NCBI GenBank assembly: GCA_031554725.1
Contig: JAVBUZ010000058.1
Location: forward strand, 1 to 64,000
Source of the DNA: JAVBUZ01 sp031554725
GTDB taxonomy: Bacteria > Bacillota > Clostridia > Lachnospirales > Lachnospiraceae
DNA length: 64,000 nucleotides
Direction: 5' to 3'
A program made the translations under genes and the position numbers. The notes beneath the pieces are model-generated. The model did not search any database. It saw only the letters and a program-made list of their open reading frames with translations, and was not told the DNA's origin. This document shows positions 17,225 through 26,142 of this stretch, one piece after another (the stretch's first letter is position 1; every line of letters begins with the position of its first letter).

Positions 17225-18277
17225 ATGTGGGAAGCAAAGTATGCCAAGGAGCCTTTTGATTTAAAACTCGTGGTATTGTGTTTTGCTAAAAAAATATGGA
17301 TTCCCATTTTGGCCGCTTTCATAGGAGCGGCTGTTTTTGGTGGTGGGTATTTTGTAAAAAACGTGGTATTTGGTGGACCGGTGACTTTTGAAATGACCAG
17401 CCAATATTATGTAGAATATGGAATTGACCCGCAGGTGGGAAACGAATACACATATATTAACAGTGAAACATGGAATGGCTGGGTTACGACAGATTATTTT
17501 ATTCAACTCGTGCTAGAAAATGAGAACGTAAGTAAATATGCTCTAAGTAAAACAGATTTTCAACAATATTTTTCTGCAACCTTAGCAACAGATCTTCGCA
17601 TTCCAAGTAGCAAGGTAGTTACTCAAAGTAAAGAGATGACGGCGGACTTGGGTAAGGCATTGGAAGAGGCTTTTGTAGCATTTGGCGAAAAGCAAAAGGA
17701 AATTAATGAAATAACGGTAGTAGATAGCACCGAGGTGACGCAAACAAAAGCAGATATTAGAACAATGAGAGCAACAATTCTAGGAGGGCTTATTGGTCTG
17801 TTTTTTGCATGCGTTATTATGCTTTTATACTTTTTAATTGATGATTCAATTTATGTTCCAGCCACCTTTTCCTATCGATATGGAATTCCTATGCTGGGCG
17901 TAATATTTGCAGGTCTTAAGACTTCTACAGAACTAGAGGAAAATATAAGCTATGTTCTAGGCAAGGAGGGTAAAATAGCGGTGACTGCATTGGAGCCAGA
18001 GATTGATTTGACAGAGGCAGCGCAGGCGATGAATTTAGGAAGCTATGTATGTGTACCAAGCCCAGAACAGCTGCCAGAGGCGGCAAGGATATTAAGAGAA
18101 GCCGAAAAAGTAGTTCTTTTAATTGAGGCAGGTGCTCATAATGGAAAAAGAATAGAAACCTTATTGCAATATTTGAAAACCCAAGACTGTAAGATAGATG
18201 GTGCTGTTTTATATAATGGAGATGAACACTTAATAGCGGCTTATTGTTATTCTGGTTTTAGAGGAGTAGACAAATGA
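17225..18277 (+). CDS. Wzz-type chain-length co-polymerase with degenerate kinase-like tail
   Basis: This 350-residue protein has a transmembrane segment at about 28-50, an outside region of about 140 residues and a second transmembrane segment at about 190-212. This is the arrangement of polysaccharide co-polymerases (Wzz, CapA or EpsA type). The cytoplasmic tail (about 215-350) resembles the fold order of a CpsD-type tyrosine kinase: KIAVTALEPEIDLTEAAQAM, then VVLLIEAGAHNGKRIETLLQYL and DGAVLYN. However, it has no Walker A motif (no GxxGxGK[ST]), no Walker B DxxD and no C-terminal tyrosine cluster. It therefore looks like a fused but inactive kinase domain. No separate kinase or phosphatase gene accompanies it. 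Confidence 0.8.
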   Translation: MWEAKYAKEPFDLKLVVLCFAKKIWIPILAAFIGAAVFGGGYFVKNVVFGGPVTFEMTSQYYVEYGIDPQVGNEYTYINSETWNGWVTTDYFIQLVLENENVSKYALSKTDFQQYFSATLATDLRIPSSKVVTQSKEMTADLGKALEEAFVAFGEKQKEINEITVVDSTEVTQTKADIRTMRATILGGLIGLFFACVIMLLYFLIDDSIYVPATFSYRYGIPMLGVIFAGLKTSTELEENISYVLGKEGKIAVTALEPEIDLTEAAQAMNLGSYVCVPSPEQLPEAARILREAEKVVLLIEAGAHNGKRIETLLQYLKTQDCKIDGAVLYNGDEHLIAAYCYSGFRGVDK

Positions 18278-19068
18278 AAAAAGAAATGACGTTGCAGCTT
18301 TTGGTAGCAGCCATGGGTAAGGATGCTCTAGAGCTAGCAAAAGAAATGAATATCGGCAGCGATGCGATTATTGTAAGCCAAGGTGAGGAATACTCCTATC
18401 AAGAAGTGGATTATAAGGGAAAGACAATAAAGTATTTTTCTATGGCAGAACGTGGAGTTGGTCTTAGCAGAAACCATGCACTACTGCGAGCAGATCATGA
18501 CATTAGTGTTTTTGCAGATGAAGATATTGTATATACAGATGACTATGCGGAGCAAATTTGCAAGGCATTTGAAGATCACCCCGAAGCAGATATGCTGATG
18601 TTCAATGTGGAGGCATCTCAGGGAAGAGAAACCTATCACATCGAAAAGTTTGGGAGAGTGAGAAGCTATAACTGTGCAAGGTATTCAACCTATAGTGTGG
18701 CAGTAAAAACTGAAAAGATTCACAAACGAAATATTACGTTTTCTCTTTTGTTTGGCGGTGGAGCTAAGTATAGTAATGGTGAGGACAGCTTATTTATTAG
18801 CGAATGCATTAGAAAAGGGATGAAGGTGTATAAGGTTCCGGTATTAATTGGAAGAGAGCAAGAAGGGGAATCTACTTGGTTTAGTGGATATAACAGAAAG
18901 TTCTTTTTTGACCGTGGAGTTCTGTATCACTATTTATATGGAGGGCTAAAAACTCTTATGTCATTACGTTTTTTACTAGCACATAAAGCAAAAATGTGTA
19001 ACGAGATTCCATGGAAAGAAGCATTCAAAATAATGAGAGAAGGAATAAAGGAAGCGGAGGAATCATAA
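18274..19068 (+). CDS. Family 2 glycosyltransferase
   Basis: This is a 264-residue GT-A type enzyme. The N-terminus is less canonical than in most GT2s (LQLLVAAMGKDALELAKEM). The ERGVGLSRNHAL loop, the FADEDIVYTDDY metal region and the GEDSLFISECIRKG acid/base region support the assignment. The start codon overlaps the stop of the co-polymerase gene (ATGA), so the two are translationally coupled. It has no transmembrane segment and probably acts at the inner face of the membrane on a lipid-linked acceptor. The linkage and donor are unknown. Confidence 0.82.
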   Translation: MKKEMTLQLLVAAMGKDALELAKEMNIGSDAIIVSQGEEYSYQEVDYKGKTIKYFSMAERGVGLSRNHALLRADHDISVFADEDIVYTDDYAEQICKAFEDHPEADMLMFNVEASQGRETYHIEKFGRVRSYNCARYSTYSVAVKTEKIHKRNITFSLLFGGGAKYSNGEDSLFISECIRKGMKVYKVPVLIGREQEGESTWFSGYNRKFFFDRGVLYHYLYGGLKTLMSLRFLLAHKAKMCNEIPWKEAFKIMREGIKEAEES

Positions 19069-19887
19069 ATGCAGCCGATGTTTAGCATTATAGTTGTTTC
19101 TTTAAATCCAGGTGACAAGCTACTTGAAACGATAGCTAGTATAAAAATGCAGACCTACCAAAACTATGAAGTAATAGTTAAGGATGGTGGATCTAAGGAT
19201 GGCTCTTTGATAGAGCTAAAAAAGCAATTGGCGAATGAAAGCATAGATTTTGTAGAGAAGATTCATATTTTTGAAGAAGCAGATAAGAGCATCTATGAAG
19301 GAATGAATCAGGCAACCCAAAAAGCAAAGGGCCAATTTCTTCATTTTTTAAATTGCGGTGATCTGTTTTATGATGAGAAGGTGCTTGAAAATATAACCAA
19401 GGAAATGGAAAAAGAAGCAGAAAGTAAGCTGTACTACGGAGATATATTTAACTCCCTACAGAATACAAAAATATCATCCAATCCTAATATAAATGGCTTT
19501 GCATGTTATCGCAACGTACCTTGCCATCAAGCATGCATATATAGTGCCCAGCTGTTTGAAGCTAGAGGCTATGAACCGAGGTATAAGGTTCGAGCAGATT
19601 ATGAACATTTTTTGTGGAGCTACTATACTCAGGAAGCGAAACCAAAGTATATCCCTGTAATTATCGCGAAATATGAGGGTGGTGGATATTCGGAGACAAA
19701 AGAAAATAGAAAACGTTCCGCCATCGAGCATAAAGAAATTACAACAATGTATATGGGCAGGATTGATAGATTTAGATATAAGGCAGTTTTATTACTGACC
19801 TTGGCACCACTTAGAACTAAAATGGCAGAAAGTCCGAGTATGTCTAAGATTTATAATGGATTAAAGAGGGCTTTGTATAGAAAATAG
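19069..19887 (+). CDS. Family 2 glycosyltransferase (WcaA/colanic-acid type)
   Basis: This 272-residue GT2 enzyme shows SIIVVSLNPGDKLLETIASI, VKDGGSKDGS, EADKSIYEGMNQATQKAKG, the metal region LNCGDLFYDEKV and the acceptor-side VRADYEHFLW. The EPDKGIYDAMNKG-like string is typical of the colanic-acid WcaA/WcaE-type GT2 subgroup. It begins immediately after the previous gene's stop codon and is followed by the EpsG-like gene after 15 bases. The same subgroup recurs at 26.1 kb, so the two may be paralogues acting on related residues. No membrane segment is present. Confidence 0.88.
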   Translation: MQPMFSIIVVSLNPGDKLLETIASIKMQTYQNYEVIVKDGGSKDGSLIELKKQLANESIDFVEKIHIFEEADKSIYEGMNQATQKAKGQFLHFLNCGDLFYDEKVLENITKEMEKEAESKLYYGDIFNSLQNTKISSNPNINGFACYRNVPCHQACIYSAQLFEARGYEPRYKVRADYEHFLWSYYTQEAKPKYIPVIIAKYEGGGYSETKENRKRSAIEHKEITTMYMGRIDRFRYKAVLLLTLAPLRTKMAESPSMSKIYNGLKRALYRK

Positions 19888-19902
19888 CGTAAGAACAAGA
19901 GG

Positions 19903-21033
19903 ATGAAAATGGCGGTTTATATTTCCTTGACTTTGCTTGTGATTGGACTAGCATTTTTTGCTAATAATTATGAGTATGTAAAACTGCATATAGAACCTAG
20001 AAGCAGGCAAAATAGGTTGCCCAAACAGTTTCAGCGGCAGCAGGCAATCAACCTTCTAATTGCGGTTGCTATTTTTGTGTTACTTGCATCTGTTTCAGCA
20101 TGCCGTATAGCAGTGGGCAATGATTATTGGGGATATAGGGACCAGTTTATTCTTATTATGCAGGGACGCTACGTTTCTTTTGAATGGGGTTTTAATTTGG
20201 TGGTTTGGCTAATTCAATCTCTTTTTGGATATGACAACTATCTTCCTGTGTTTGCGGTTTTTTCCATAGCAACTAGCTATTTTTTTGTGAAAGCAATCTA
20301 TGATCAAGCTGAGTGGTTTTTAGCTACGGTTTTTTTACTAATGACCAGCGGATATTATTTTTCTAGCTTGAATTCTGTCAGATATTATTTTGTTCTTTCT
20401 ATTGCGCTTTATGCCATGAAGTATGTATTAAGGAAAGAATATGGAAAGTTTATTCTTTGGATAGCTTTTGCCGCCTGTTTCCATAAGTCCATCATAGTGG
20501 TGATACCATTTTATATTGGTGCAAGATGGCTTGCGGAAAGGAAAATTCCTAAGTTTCTTTATATAGCTGGCGCGGGATTAGTGGCAAGCTTACTTATATT
20601 TCAGAACGTATACAGAGAAATTATCTTTTTCTTTTACCCGTATTACAGAGATTCAGCTTTTGACACTGGCGACATATCGATTACTAATATCGCAAAATGT
20701 CTAGGTACGCTAGTGCTAGTGCTTATATATTATAAGAGTGCGGTTAAAGAAAATATTCAAAATAGATTTTATTTCTTCCTAAATATTGGAGGATTAGTCA
20801 TATATACCTTTGGTTCTTTTATACCTGAAATTTCACGTATAGGGTACTACTTTATTATTTCACAGATATTTCTAATACCAGGAGTGCTAATTACGATTAC
20901 AAATAAGAAGTGGAAGACCTTTTTTACCCTAGGCGTGGCAGTTGCTTTTATAGGGTATTTTGGCTTGTTTTTGCGCGCTGCTACAGATGTGAGCGTAAGA
21001 CTACTGCCTTATTTAAACTGGATTTTTAACTAA
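19903..21033 (+). CDS. EpsG family polysaccharide polymerase
   Basis: This 376-residue polytopic protein has about ten membrane segments and the EpsG/Wzy pattern: RIAVGNDYWGYRDQF, then FEWGFNLVVWLIQSLFG, VRYYFVLSIALYAMKYV and AACFHKSIIVVIPFY. EpsG-type proteins are thought to polymerise undecaprenyl-linked repeat units on the outer face of the membrane. It follows the co-polymerase and two glycosyltransferases and precedes the second phosphoglycosyl transferase by 33 bases. A second, unrelated polymerase/ligase-like gene lies at 30.7 kb. Confidence 0.85.
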   Translation: MKMAVYISLTLLVIGLAFFANNYEYVKLHIEPRSRQNRLPKQFQRQQAINLLIAVAIFVLLASVSACRIAVGNDYWGYRDQFILIMQGRYVSFEWGFNLVVWLIQSLFGYDNYLPVFAVFSIATSYFFVKAIYDQAEWFLATVFLLMTSGYYFSSLNSVRYYFVLSIALYAMKYVLRKEYGKFILWIAFAACFHKSIIVVIPFYIGARWLAERKIPKFLYIAGAGLVASLLIFQNVYREIIFFFYPYYRDSAFDTGDISITNIAKCLGTLVLVLIYYKSAVKENIQNRFYFFLNIGGLVIYTFGSFIPEISRIGYYFIISQIFLIPGVLITITNKKWKTFFTLGVAVAFIGYFGLFLRAATDVSVRLLPYLNWIFN

Positions 21034-21066
21034 CTATTTTATACAAGAAAGTAAAAGGATAAAAAT

Positions 21067-21666
21067 ATGTATAACGCTTTCAAAAGAATTATGGATTTTG
21101 TATTAAGTCTAGTGGCACTGATATGTTTGTCACCCATTTTTTTGGTGCTAATTTTAGCGATAAAGTTGGATAGCAGGGGCCCTATTTTTTTTAAACAAAA
21201 AAGAATCGGTATTAGAAAAAGTCACTTTTTTATCCTAAAGTTTAGAACCATGAAAACAGATACACCTAAAGATATGCCGACCCATTTATTAAAAGACCCA
21301 CAGCAGTATATTACTAGGGTTGGAAGGTTTTTGCGTAAAACAAGCTTAGATGAATTGCCGCAAATTATCAATATTTTGAAAGGTGAAATGTCTATTGTTG
21401 GACCCAGACCAGCTCTTTGGAATCAATATGATTTAATCGAAGAAAGAGATAAATATGGTGCCAATGATATTAAGCCAGGTCTTACCGGATGGGCGCAGGT
21501 AAATGGAAGAGATGAACTAGAAATTCCAGTGAAGGCGGCATTAGATGGTGAGTATGTAAAAAAGATGGGATTTATTATGGATTGCTGTTGCATCGTAAAA
21601 ACAGTCGCACAAGTATTTACACATGAAGGTGTTGTTGAAGGTGGAACGGGAAATCTAAAGAAATAA
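21067..21666 (+). CDS. Small phosphoglycosyl transferase (EpsL/PglC type)
   Basis: This 199-residue monotopic transferase consists only of the catalytic domain of the family. It has a re-entrant membrane helix (residues about 10-32), FKQKRIGIRKSHFFILKFRTMK, SLDELPQIINI with the catalytic Asp-Glu, GPRPALWNQYDL and KPGLTGWAQVNGRDEL. It moves a sugar-1-phosphate to undecaprenyl phosphate. The WbpV/WreQ-like reductase (25.2 kb) and CapD-type dehydratase (27.0 kb) nearby suggest that its donor could be UDP-QuiNAc or UDP-FucNAc, as for WbpL and WreU, but this is inference. Confidence 0.92.
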   Translation: MYNAFKRIMDFVLSLVALICLSPIFLVLILAIKLDSRGPIFFKQKRIGIRKSHFFILKFRTMKTDTPKDMPTHLLKDPQQYITRVGRFLRKTSLDELPQIINILKGEMSIVGPRPALWNQYDLIEERDKYGANDIKPGLTGWAQVNGRDELEIPVKAALDGEYVKKMGFIMDCCCIVKTVAQVFTHEGVVEGGTGNLKK

Positions 21667-21681
21667 GGAATAGGTTACTCT

Positions 21682-23013
21682 ATGAAAGTATTGTGGGTAT
21701 GTAATGTTATGCTTCCAGTGGTGGCAGAGCATTTAAACAAAGAGGTAAGTAATAAAGAGGGATGGCTTGTGGGACTATCTACAACTATCTTGGAAAGAGG
21801 AAGGGACAACAAGGTTGAGCTTGCTGTTGCATTTCCTGTGGAAAAAACGCTTGAAAATTATAAGGAAATAATTAGCATACCGGAAATGGATGCTACTCTT
21901 TGTTGCTATGGTTTTTATGAAAATACGGACAATCCAGAAAACTATGATGTAAGTATTGAAGAAAGAATGGAAACAATTTTAGCGGATTATAACCCCGATG
22001 TAGTACACTGTTTTGGAACAGAATATCCACATGCCTTAGCTTTAAGCAGGGTGTGTGACACAAATAAATTGCTGCTGGGAATACAAGGTCTTTGCAAGGT
22101 ATGTGCAGATACATATTATGCCGACTTACCTGAAAGAGTAATTAATAGAGTTACCTTTCGTGATTATTTGAAAAAAGATAGTATCAAGAATCAAAAGGAA
22201 AAATTTGCGGCTAGGGGAAAAATGGAGGAAGAGGCCATTCGCAATGCGAAACATGTGACTGGTCGGACAGAATTTGACAGCCATTATACAAAGCTTTGGA
22301 ACCCGAGTGTTACGTATCATTTTATGAATGAAACCTTACGTAAGAATTTTTATGAAGGCGCATGGTGTCCTGAAGGGTGCGAACTACACAGCATTTTTTT
22401 TAGCCAAGGAGATTATCCTTTGAAGGGGTTACATTATGTTCTTCGTGCATTGCCAGAGATCTGCCAGAGCTATCCAGATACAAAATTGTATGTTGCAGGT
22501 AATTCAATAGTTAGTAGGGAGAGCTTGAAAGACAAAATTAAAATCTCTTCTTACGGTAAGTATTTATTGGAGCTTATTAAAAAGAATAACCTAAGTGACA
22601 AGGTGGTATTTTTAGGGAAACTATCAGCATTTGAAATGAAAGCAGCTTTTTTGAAAAGTCATTTGTTTTTATCAGCCTCTACTTTGGAAAACTCGCCCAA
22701 TTCATTAGGCGAAGCTATGCTTTTAGGGGTTCCCTGTGTTTCTTCAAAGGTAGGAGGGGTACCTTCTGTTTTTGCTGAGGGCGAGGATGGAATTCTTTAT
22801 CCAGGGTATGGAAGTGAGCTTTATAATCAGGAAAACGACAAGGAAAAGGCTCAAGCCCATAGCTTAGCAAGTGCAGTAATTAAAATGTGGTCCAAGGAAG
22901 AAGAACTGTTAAGCTTTTCAGCGTCTGCTAGAGCGCATGCTAAGGAAACACATAATCAAGAAAAGAACTATCAAAGGTTGATCGAGATTTATCATATCAT
23001 AGCGGAAGCATAA
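21682..23013 (+). CDS. Family 4 (GT-B) glycosyltransferase
   Basis: This 443-residue enzyme has two Rossmann-like halves. The N-terminal half has CNVMLPVVAEHL and VHCFGTEYPHALAL. The C-terminal half has FSQGDYPLKGLHYVLRALP, the linker VVFLGKL, and the donor-site Glu-rich motif ENSPNSLGEAMLLGVPCVSSKVGGVPS typical of GT4 retaining transferases. It is cytosolic or peripheral and probably adds a residue to the growing lipid-linked repeat. It is 15 bases after the small phosphoglycosyl transferase gene and 19 bases before another GT4 gene. Donor and linkage are unknown. Confidence 0.9.
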   Translation: MKVLWVCNVMLPVVAEHLNKEVSNKEGWLVGLSTTILERGRDNKVELAVAFPVEKTLENYKEIISIPEMDATLCCYGFYENTDNPENYDVSIEERMETILADYNPDVVHCFGTEYPHALALSRVCDTNKLLLGIQGLCKVCADTYYADLPERVINRVTFRDYLKKDSIKNQKEKFAARGKMEEEAIRNAKHVTGRTEFDSHYTKLWNPSVTYHFMNETLRKNFYEGAWCPEGCELHSIFFSQGDYPLKGLHYVLRALPEICQSYPDTKLYVAGNSIVSRESLKDKIKISSYGKYLLELIKKNNLSDKVVFLGKLSAFEMKAAFLKSHLFLSASTLENSPNSLGEAMLLGVPCVSSKVGGVPSVFAEGEDGILYPGYGSELYNQENDKEKAQAHSLASAVIKMWSKEEELLSFSASARAHAKETHNQEKNYQRLIEIYHIIAEA

Positions 23014-23032
23014 GGAGCATGAGTATAAATAT

Positions 23033-24202
23033 ATGAAAGTAGCTTTTGTGTCAAATTATATCAATCACCATCAAATTCCATTTTGTAATGCAATGATAAA
23101 GCGTTTAGGAAATGACTTTACCTTTGTGCAAACGGAGCCGATGGAAAAAGAACGTGTTCAAATGGGATGGAATCCTATGGCGCAAGAGCAGAACTTTGTA
23201 AAGTGCTCCTATGAGTCGCCAGAAGAATGTAGTCAATTAATATTAGATAGTGACGTGGTAATTTGGGGTGGCGTAGAAGACGAAACTATGCTATGGCCAA
23301 GACTATTACAAGGAAAAGTAGTATTTCGCTACTCGGAAAGACTATATAAGACAGGTCAATGGAAAGCTATTTCACCAAGGGGGCTCATAAAAAAATATAA
23401 GGATCATACTAGTTTTCGAAAAGCACCAGTATATTTGCTTTGTGCAGGTGCCTATGTTCCTTCGGACTTTCATATCGTTCGTTCTTATCCACATAAAATG
23501 CTAAAATGGGGATATTTCCCAGAAACAAAGCAATACGATGTGGAAAAGCTTATGAAAAATAAAAAGAGCAAAAACACGAAGGTAGAAATTTTGTGGGCGG
23601 CGCGTTTCTTGGATTGGAAGCATCCAGAGGCGGTGGTGGCTTTGGTGCAAAAGCTTCGTGAAAGCCATGATAATTTTCACGTTACCATGATTGGTGGCGG
23701 TGAGATGGAAACTAGTATAAAAAGCATGATAAGGGAAAAGGGATTAGAAGAGCTTATTACTCTAGCCGGTTTTTTAACTCCAGAGCAGGTAAGAGTTGCA
23801 ATGGAGGGAGCAGATATATTTTTGCAAACCAGTGATAGATATGAAGGCTGGGGAGCGGTACTTAATGAGGCTATGAATAGTGGCTGTGCAGTTGTGTCGA
23901 GTCATATGATTGGTGCGGCAAGATATTTAATTGAGCAGGGCAAAAACGGATGTATGTATCACGATGGAGACCTAGAGGAACTGTATATGTATGTATCAGA
24001 GCTACTAGGTCATAATGAATTAAGAGAAGACTTTGGGAAAAAAGCTTATAAAACGATTAATGAAGTGTGGAACGCGGAAACAGCAGCAGATAGGCTATTT
24101 ACGGTTTTGGAGGATGTGCTGTGTGGAAGAGGGCTACTTGACCGATGGGAAAATGGTCCTTGTAGTAAGGCAAGAGTTATTAAAGAGAGAGAACAAATTT
24201 AA
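23033..24202 (+). CDS. Family 4 (GT-B) glycosyltransferase
   Basis: This 389-residue GT-B enzyme shows VAFVSNYINHHQIPFCNAM at the N-terminus. The C-terminal donor domain contains EILWAARFLDWKHPE, VTMIGGGEME, AGFLTPEQV and the family 4 motif SDRYEGWGAVLNEAMNSGCAVVSS. The retaining mechanism is expected from the family. It is cytosolic and lies in the middle of the first block, so it probably acts after the phosphoglycosyl transferase encoded two genes upstream. The start ATG 23033 is 20 bases after the preceding stop, with AAGGAG upstream. Confidence 0.9.
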   Translation: MKVAFVSNYINHHQIPFCNAMIKRLGNDFTFVQTEPMEKERVQMGWNPMAQEQNFVKCSYESPEECSQLILDSDVVIWGGVEDETMLWPRLLQGKVVFRYSERLYKTGQWKAISPRGLIKKYKDHTSFRKAPVYLLCAGAYVPSDFHIVRSYPHKMLKWGYFPETKQYDVEKLMKNKKSKNTKVEILWAARFLDWKHPEAVVALVQKLRESHDNFHVTMIGGGEMETSIKSMIREKGLEELITLAGFLTPEQVRVAMEGADIFLQTSDRYEGWGAVLNEAMNSGCAVVSSHMIGAARYLIEQGKNGCMYHDGDLEELYMYVSELLGHNELREDFGKKAYKTINEVWNAETAADRLFTVLEDVLCGRGLLDRWENGPCSKARVIKEREQI

Positions 24203-24222
24203 GCTTATAGGAGTAATGATTG

Positions 24223-25212
24223 ATGATAAAGGAACCACTTGTTAGTGTGATTATACCTATATATAATATTTTAGAATACCTACCTAGATGCGTCGAGTCG
24301 GTTTGCAAACAGGGGTATCGTAATTTGGAAATCATACTTGTGGATGATGGTTCAAATGACGGAACGGAAAAACTATGTGATCAATTGGCACAGAAGGATT
24401 CGCGCATAAAGGTGATTCATAAAGAAAACGGTGGTTCTTCTTCTGCTAGAAACTGTGGTTTGAAAGAAGCGACAGGTGAGTATGTTGGCTTTGTTGATAG
24501 TGATGATTATATAGAACCAACAATGTATGAGCTTTTGGTGAAAGCAATCTTGGAGAAGGAGTGTAAAATAGCACAGGTCGGACGAGATGAAATAGATGCA
24601 TCCGGCAATAAGCTCCCCAATATTTGCGAACCACCGACCCAAGAACAATGGATATCCGCTAGAGATTTTTTGGAAGAGCTACTTTTGCATAAAGGTGATG
24701 CTTCCTTTTGTACGAAGCTCTTAAAACGAGAATTGTTTGAAGAAAAAGGCTTTCCAGAAGGGGAGCTAAATGAAGATTTTAGACTTTTAGTATCGTTACT
24801 ACTGGAAGTGGATGGAATAATATCTATTCCGAAGCAGAGCTATCATGTGTTTTATAGAATTGGAAGTAACACTAGGAAAAAGGAAAAGGATTCTTTTTCT
24901 AGAGTTTATTTTGACTGTGTAAAAAACGCGGATAGAGTAGAAGAAATTGTGAAAGAACGGTATTTGGATTTGGTGCCAGTGGCATTTCGATTTGGCGTAT
25001 TTCAAAGAATTGAATATTTACTTCATATTCCTATTTCAATGATGGTAAAAGAAAATACGGAATATATGGAGGTTTGTGCAGGTGCTCGAAAAAGATGGGG
25101 GAAGGCGTGGAAAAATCCAATATTAACGACAAAGAATAAGGTCTATCTAACGTTATTTGCAATTGCGCCGAAACAAGTTAGAAAGATACATAAAAGAATA
25201 AAAGGTTTATAA
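24223..25212 (+). CDS. Family 2 glycosyltransferase
   Basis: This 329-residue GT2 enzyme has SVIIPIYNILEYLPRCVESV, VDDGSNDGTEKLC, ENGGSSSARNCGL, DSDDYIEP (metal motif) and the acceptor-side LNEDFRLLVSLL. I use ATG 24223, nine bases after TAGGAG; a TTG three bases earlier is also in frame. The C-terminal third (about 200-329) is helical and specific to this subgroup, which includes many capsule and EPS transferases. No membrane segment is obvious. It precedes the reductase gene by 23 bases. Confidence 0.9.
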   Translation: MIKEPLVSVIIPIYNILEYLPRCVESVCKQGYRNLEIILVDDGSNDGTEKLCDQLAQKDSRIKVIHKENGGSSSARNCGLKEATGEYVGFVDSDDYIEPTMYELLVKAILEKECKIAQVGRDEIDASGNKLPNICEPPTQEQWISARDFLEELLLHKGDASFCTKLLKRELFEEKGFPEGELNEDFRLLVSLLLEVDGIISIPKQSYHVFYRIGSNTRKKEKDSFSRVYFDCVKNADRVEEIVKERYLDLVPVAFRFGVFQRIEYLLHIPISMMVKENTEYMEVCAGARKRWGKAWKNPILTTKNKVYLTLFAIAPKQVRKIHKRIKGL

Positions 25213-25235
25213 AAGTGTAAAGGGATGAAATTAAT

Positions 25236-26117
25236 ATGAAAAAGATCTTAATTGCGGGGCAAAATAGTTATATCGGAAATAGTTTTGAACAGTATATTCA
25301 AAATAATTTTTCAAAGGAAGAGTATACAATAGAAAAAATATCATTAAGAGGCAGTGAGTGGCGAAATATCACTTGGATGGGATATGATGCCATTCTTTAT
25401 GTTACAGGAATTGCCCATGCAGATACGAAAAAAGCGTCAGATGAAATAAGAAAACAGTATTATGAGATAAATACAGACTTAACAATTGAGGTAGCAGAAA
25501 AGGCAAAACAAGACGGGGTTACCCAGTTTGTTTTTCTAAGCAGTATGATTGTTTTTGGTGAGAATTCATCTATGGGAGATGGTGGGAAGATTTCAAAAGA
25601 TACAAGCCCAAACCCAAGTGGCTTTTATGGTGATAGCAAGCTACAAGCAGAAAAGAAGCTAATGGAGCTAGAGTCAAAGGAGTTTTTGGTTTCTATTGTT
25701 AGACCTCCGATGGTATATGGCAAGGGGTCAAAAGGAAATTATCCAAGACTGGCAAAGCTAGCCAAAAAGACCTTTGTTTTTCCTAATATAGAAAATAAAC
25801 GAAGCATGATATATATTGAAAATTTATGTGAGTTTTTAAGACTCATAGTTGAAAAAAGAGCGGTGGGATATTTTCACCCTCAAAACCAAAGGACCGTATC
25901 AACCACTGAATTAGTAAAAGTAGTTGCTAAAACAGTAGACAAAGAGATTTGGTATCCATCCCTATTTAACCCAATACTTAAAATGCTTGGAAAGAAAATA
26001 GGAGTAGTGCAAAAGGTGTTTGGAAGCTTTTATTATGATTCTGCACTTTCTGAATACGCGGAGTGGAACTATCAGTTATATAGCTTTATAGAATCAATTT
26101 TTAAGACGGAAAAATGA
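25236..26117 (+). CDS. NAD-dependent sugar epimerase/reductase (WbpV/WreQ-like)
   Basis: This 293-residue extended SDR has the cofactor motif GQNSYIGNSF, the region VTGIAHA, the serine region FLSSMIVFGE, the catalytic FYGDSK (Tyr-x3-Lys), VRPPMVYGKGSKGNYPRL, and NKRSMIYIENL near the C-terminal substrate pocket. The last two are typical of WbpV/WreQ-type enzymes, which reduce the 4-keto group of UDP-4-keto-6-deoxy-GlcNAc to give UDP-QuiNAc (or the C4 epimer FucNAc). The CapD/PglF-type dehydratase two genes downstream would supply that 4-keto sugar. A UDP-hexose 4-epimerase cannot be excluded. Confidence 0.82.
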   Translation: MKKILIAGQNSYIGNSFEQYIQNNFSKEEYTIEKISLRGSEWRNITWMGYDAILYVTGIAHADTKKASDEIRKQYYEINTDLTIEVAEKAKQDGVTQFVFLSSMIVFGENSSMGDGGKISKDTSPNPSGFYGDSKLQAEKKLMELESKEFLVSIVRPPMVYGKGSKGNYPRLAKLAKKTFVFPNIENKRSMIYIENLCEFLRLIVEKRAVGYFHPQNQRTVSTTELVKVVAKTVDKEIWYPSLFNPILKMLGKKIGVVQKVFGSFYYDSALSEYAEWNYQLYSFIESIFKTEK

Positions 26118-26142
26118 TTTGACAAGGTGAGGAAAAGTGCAA

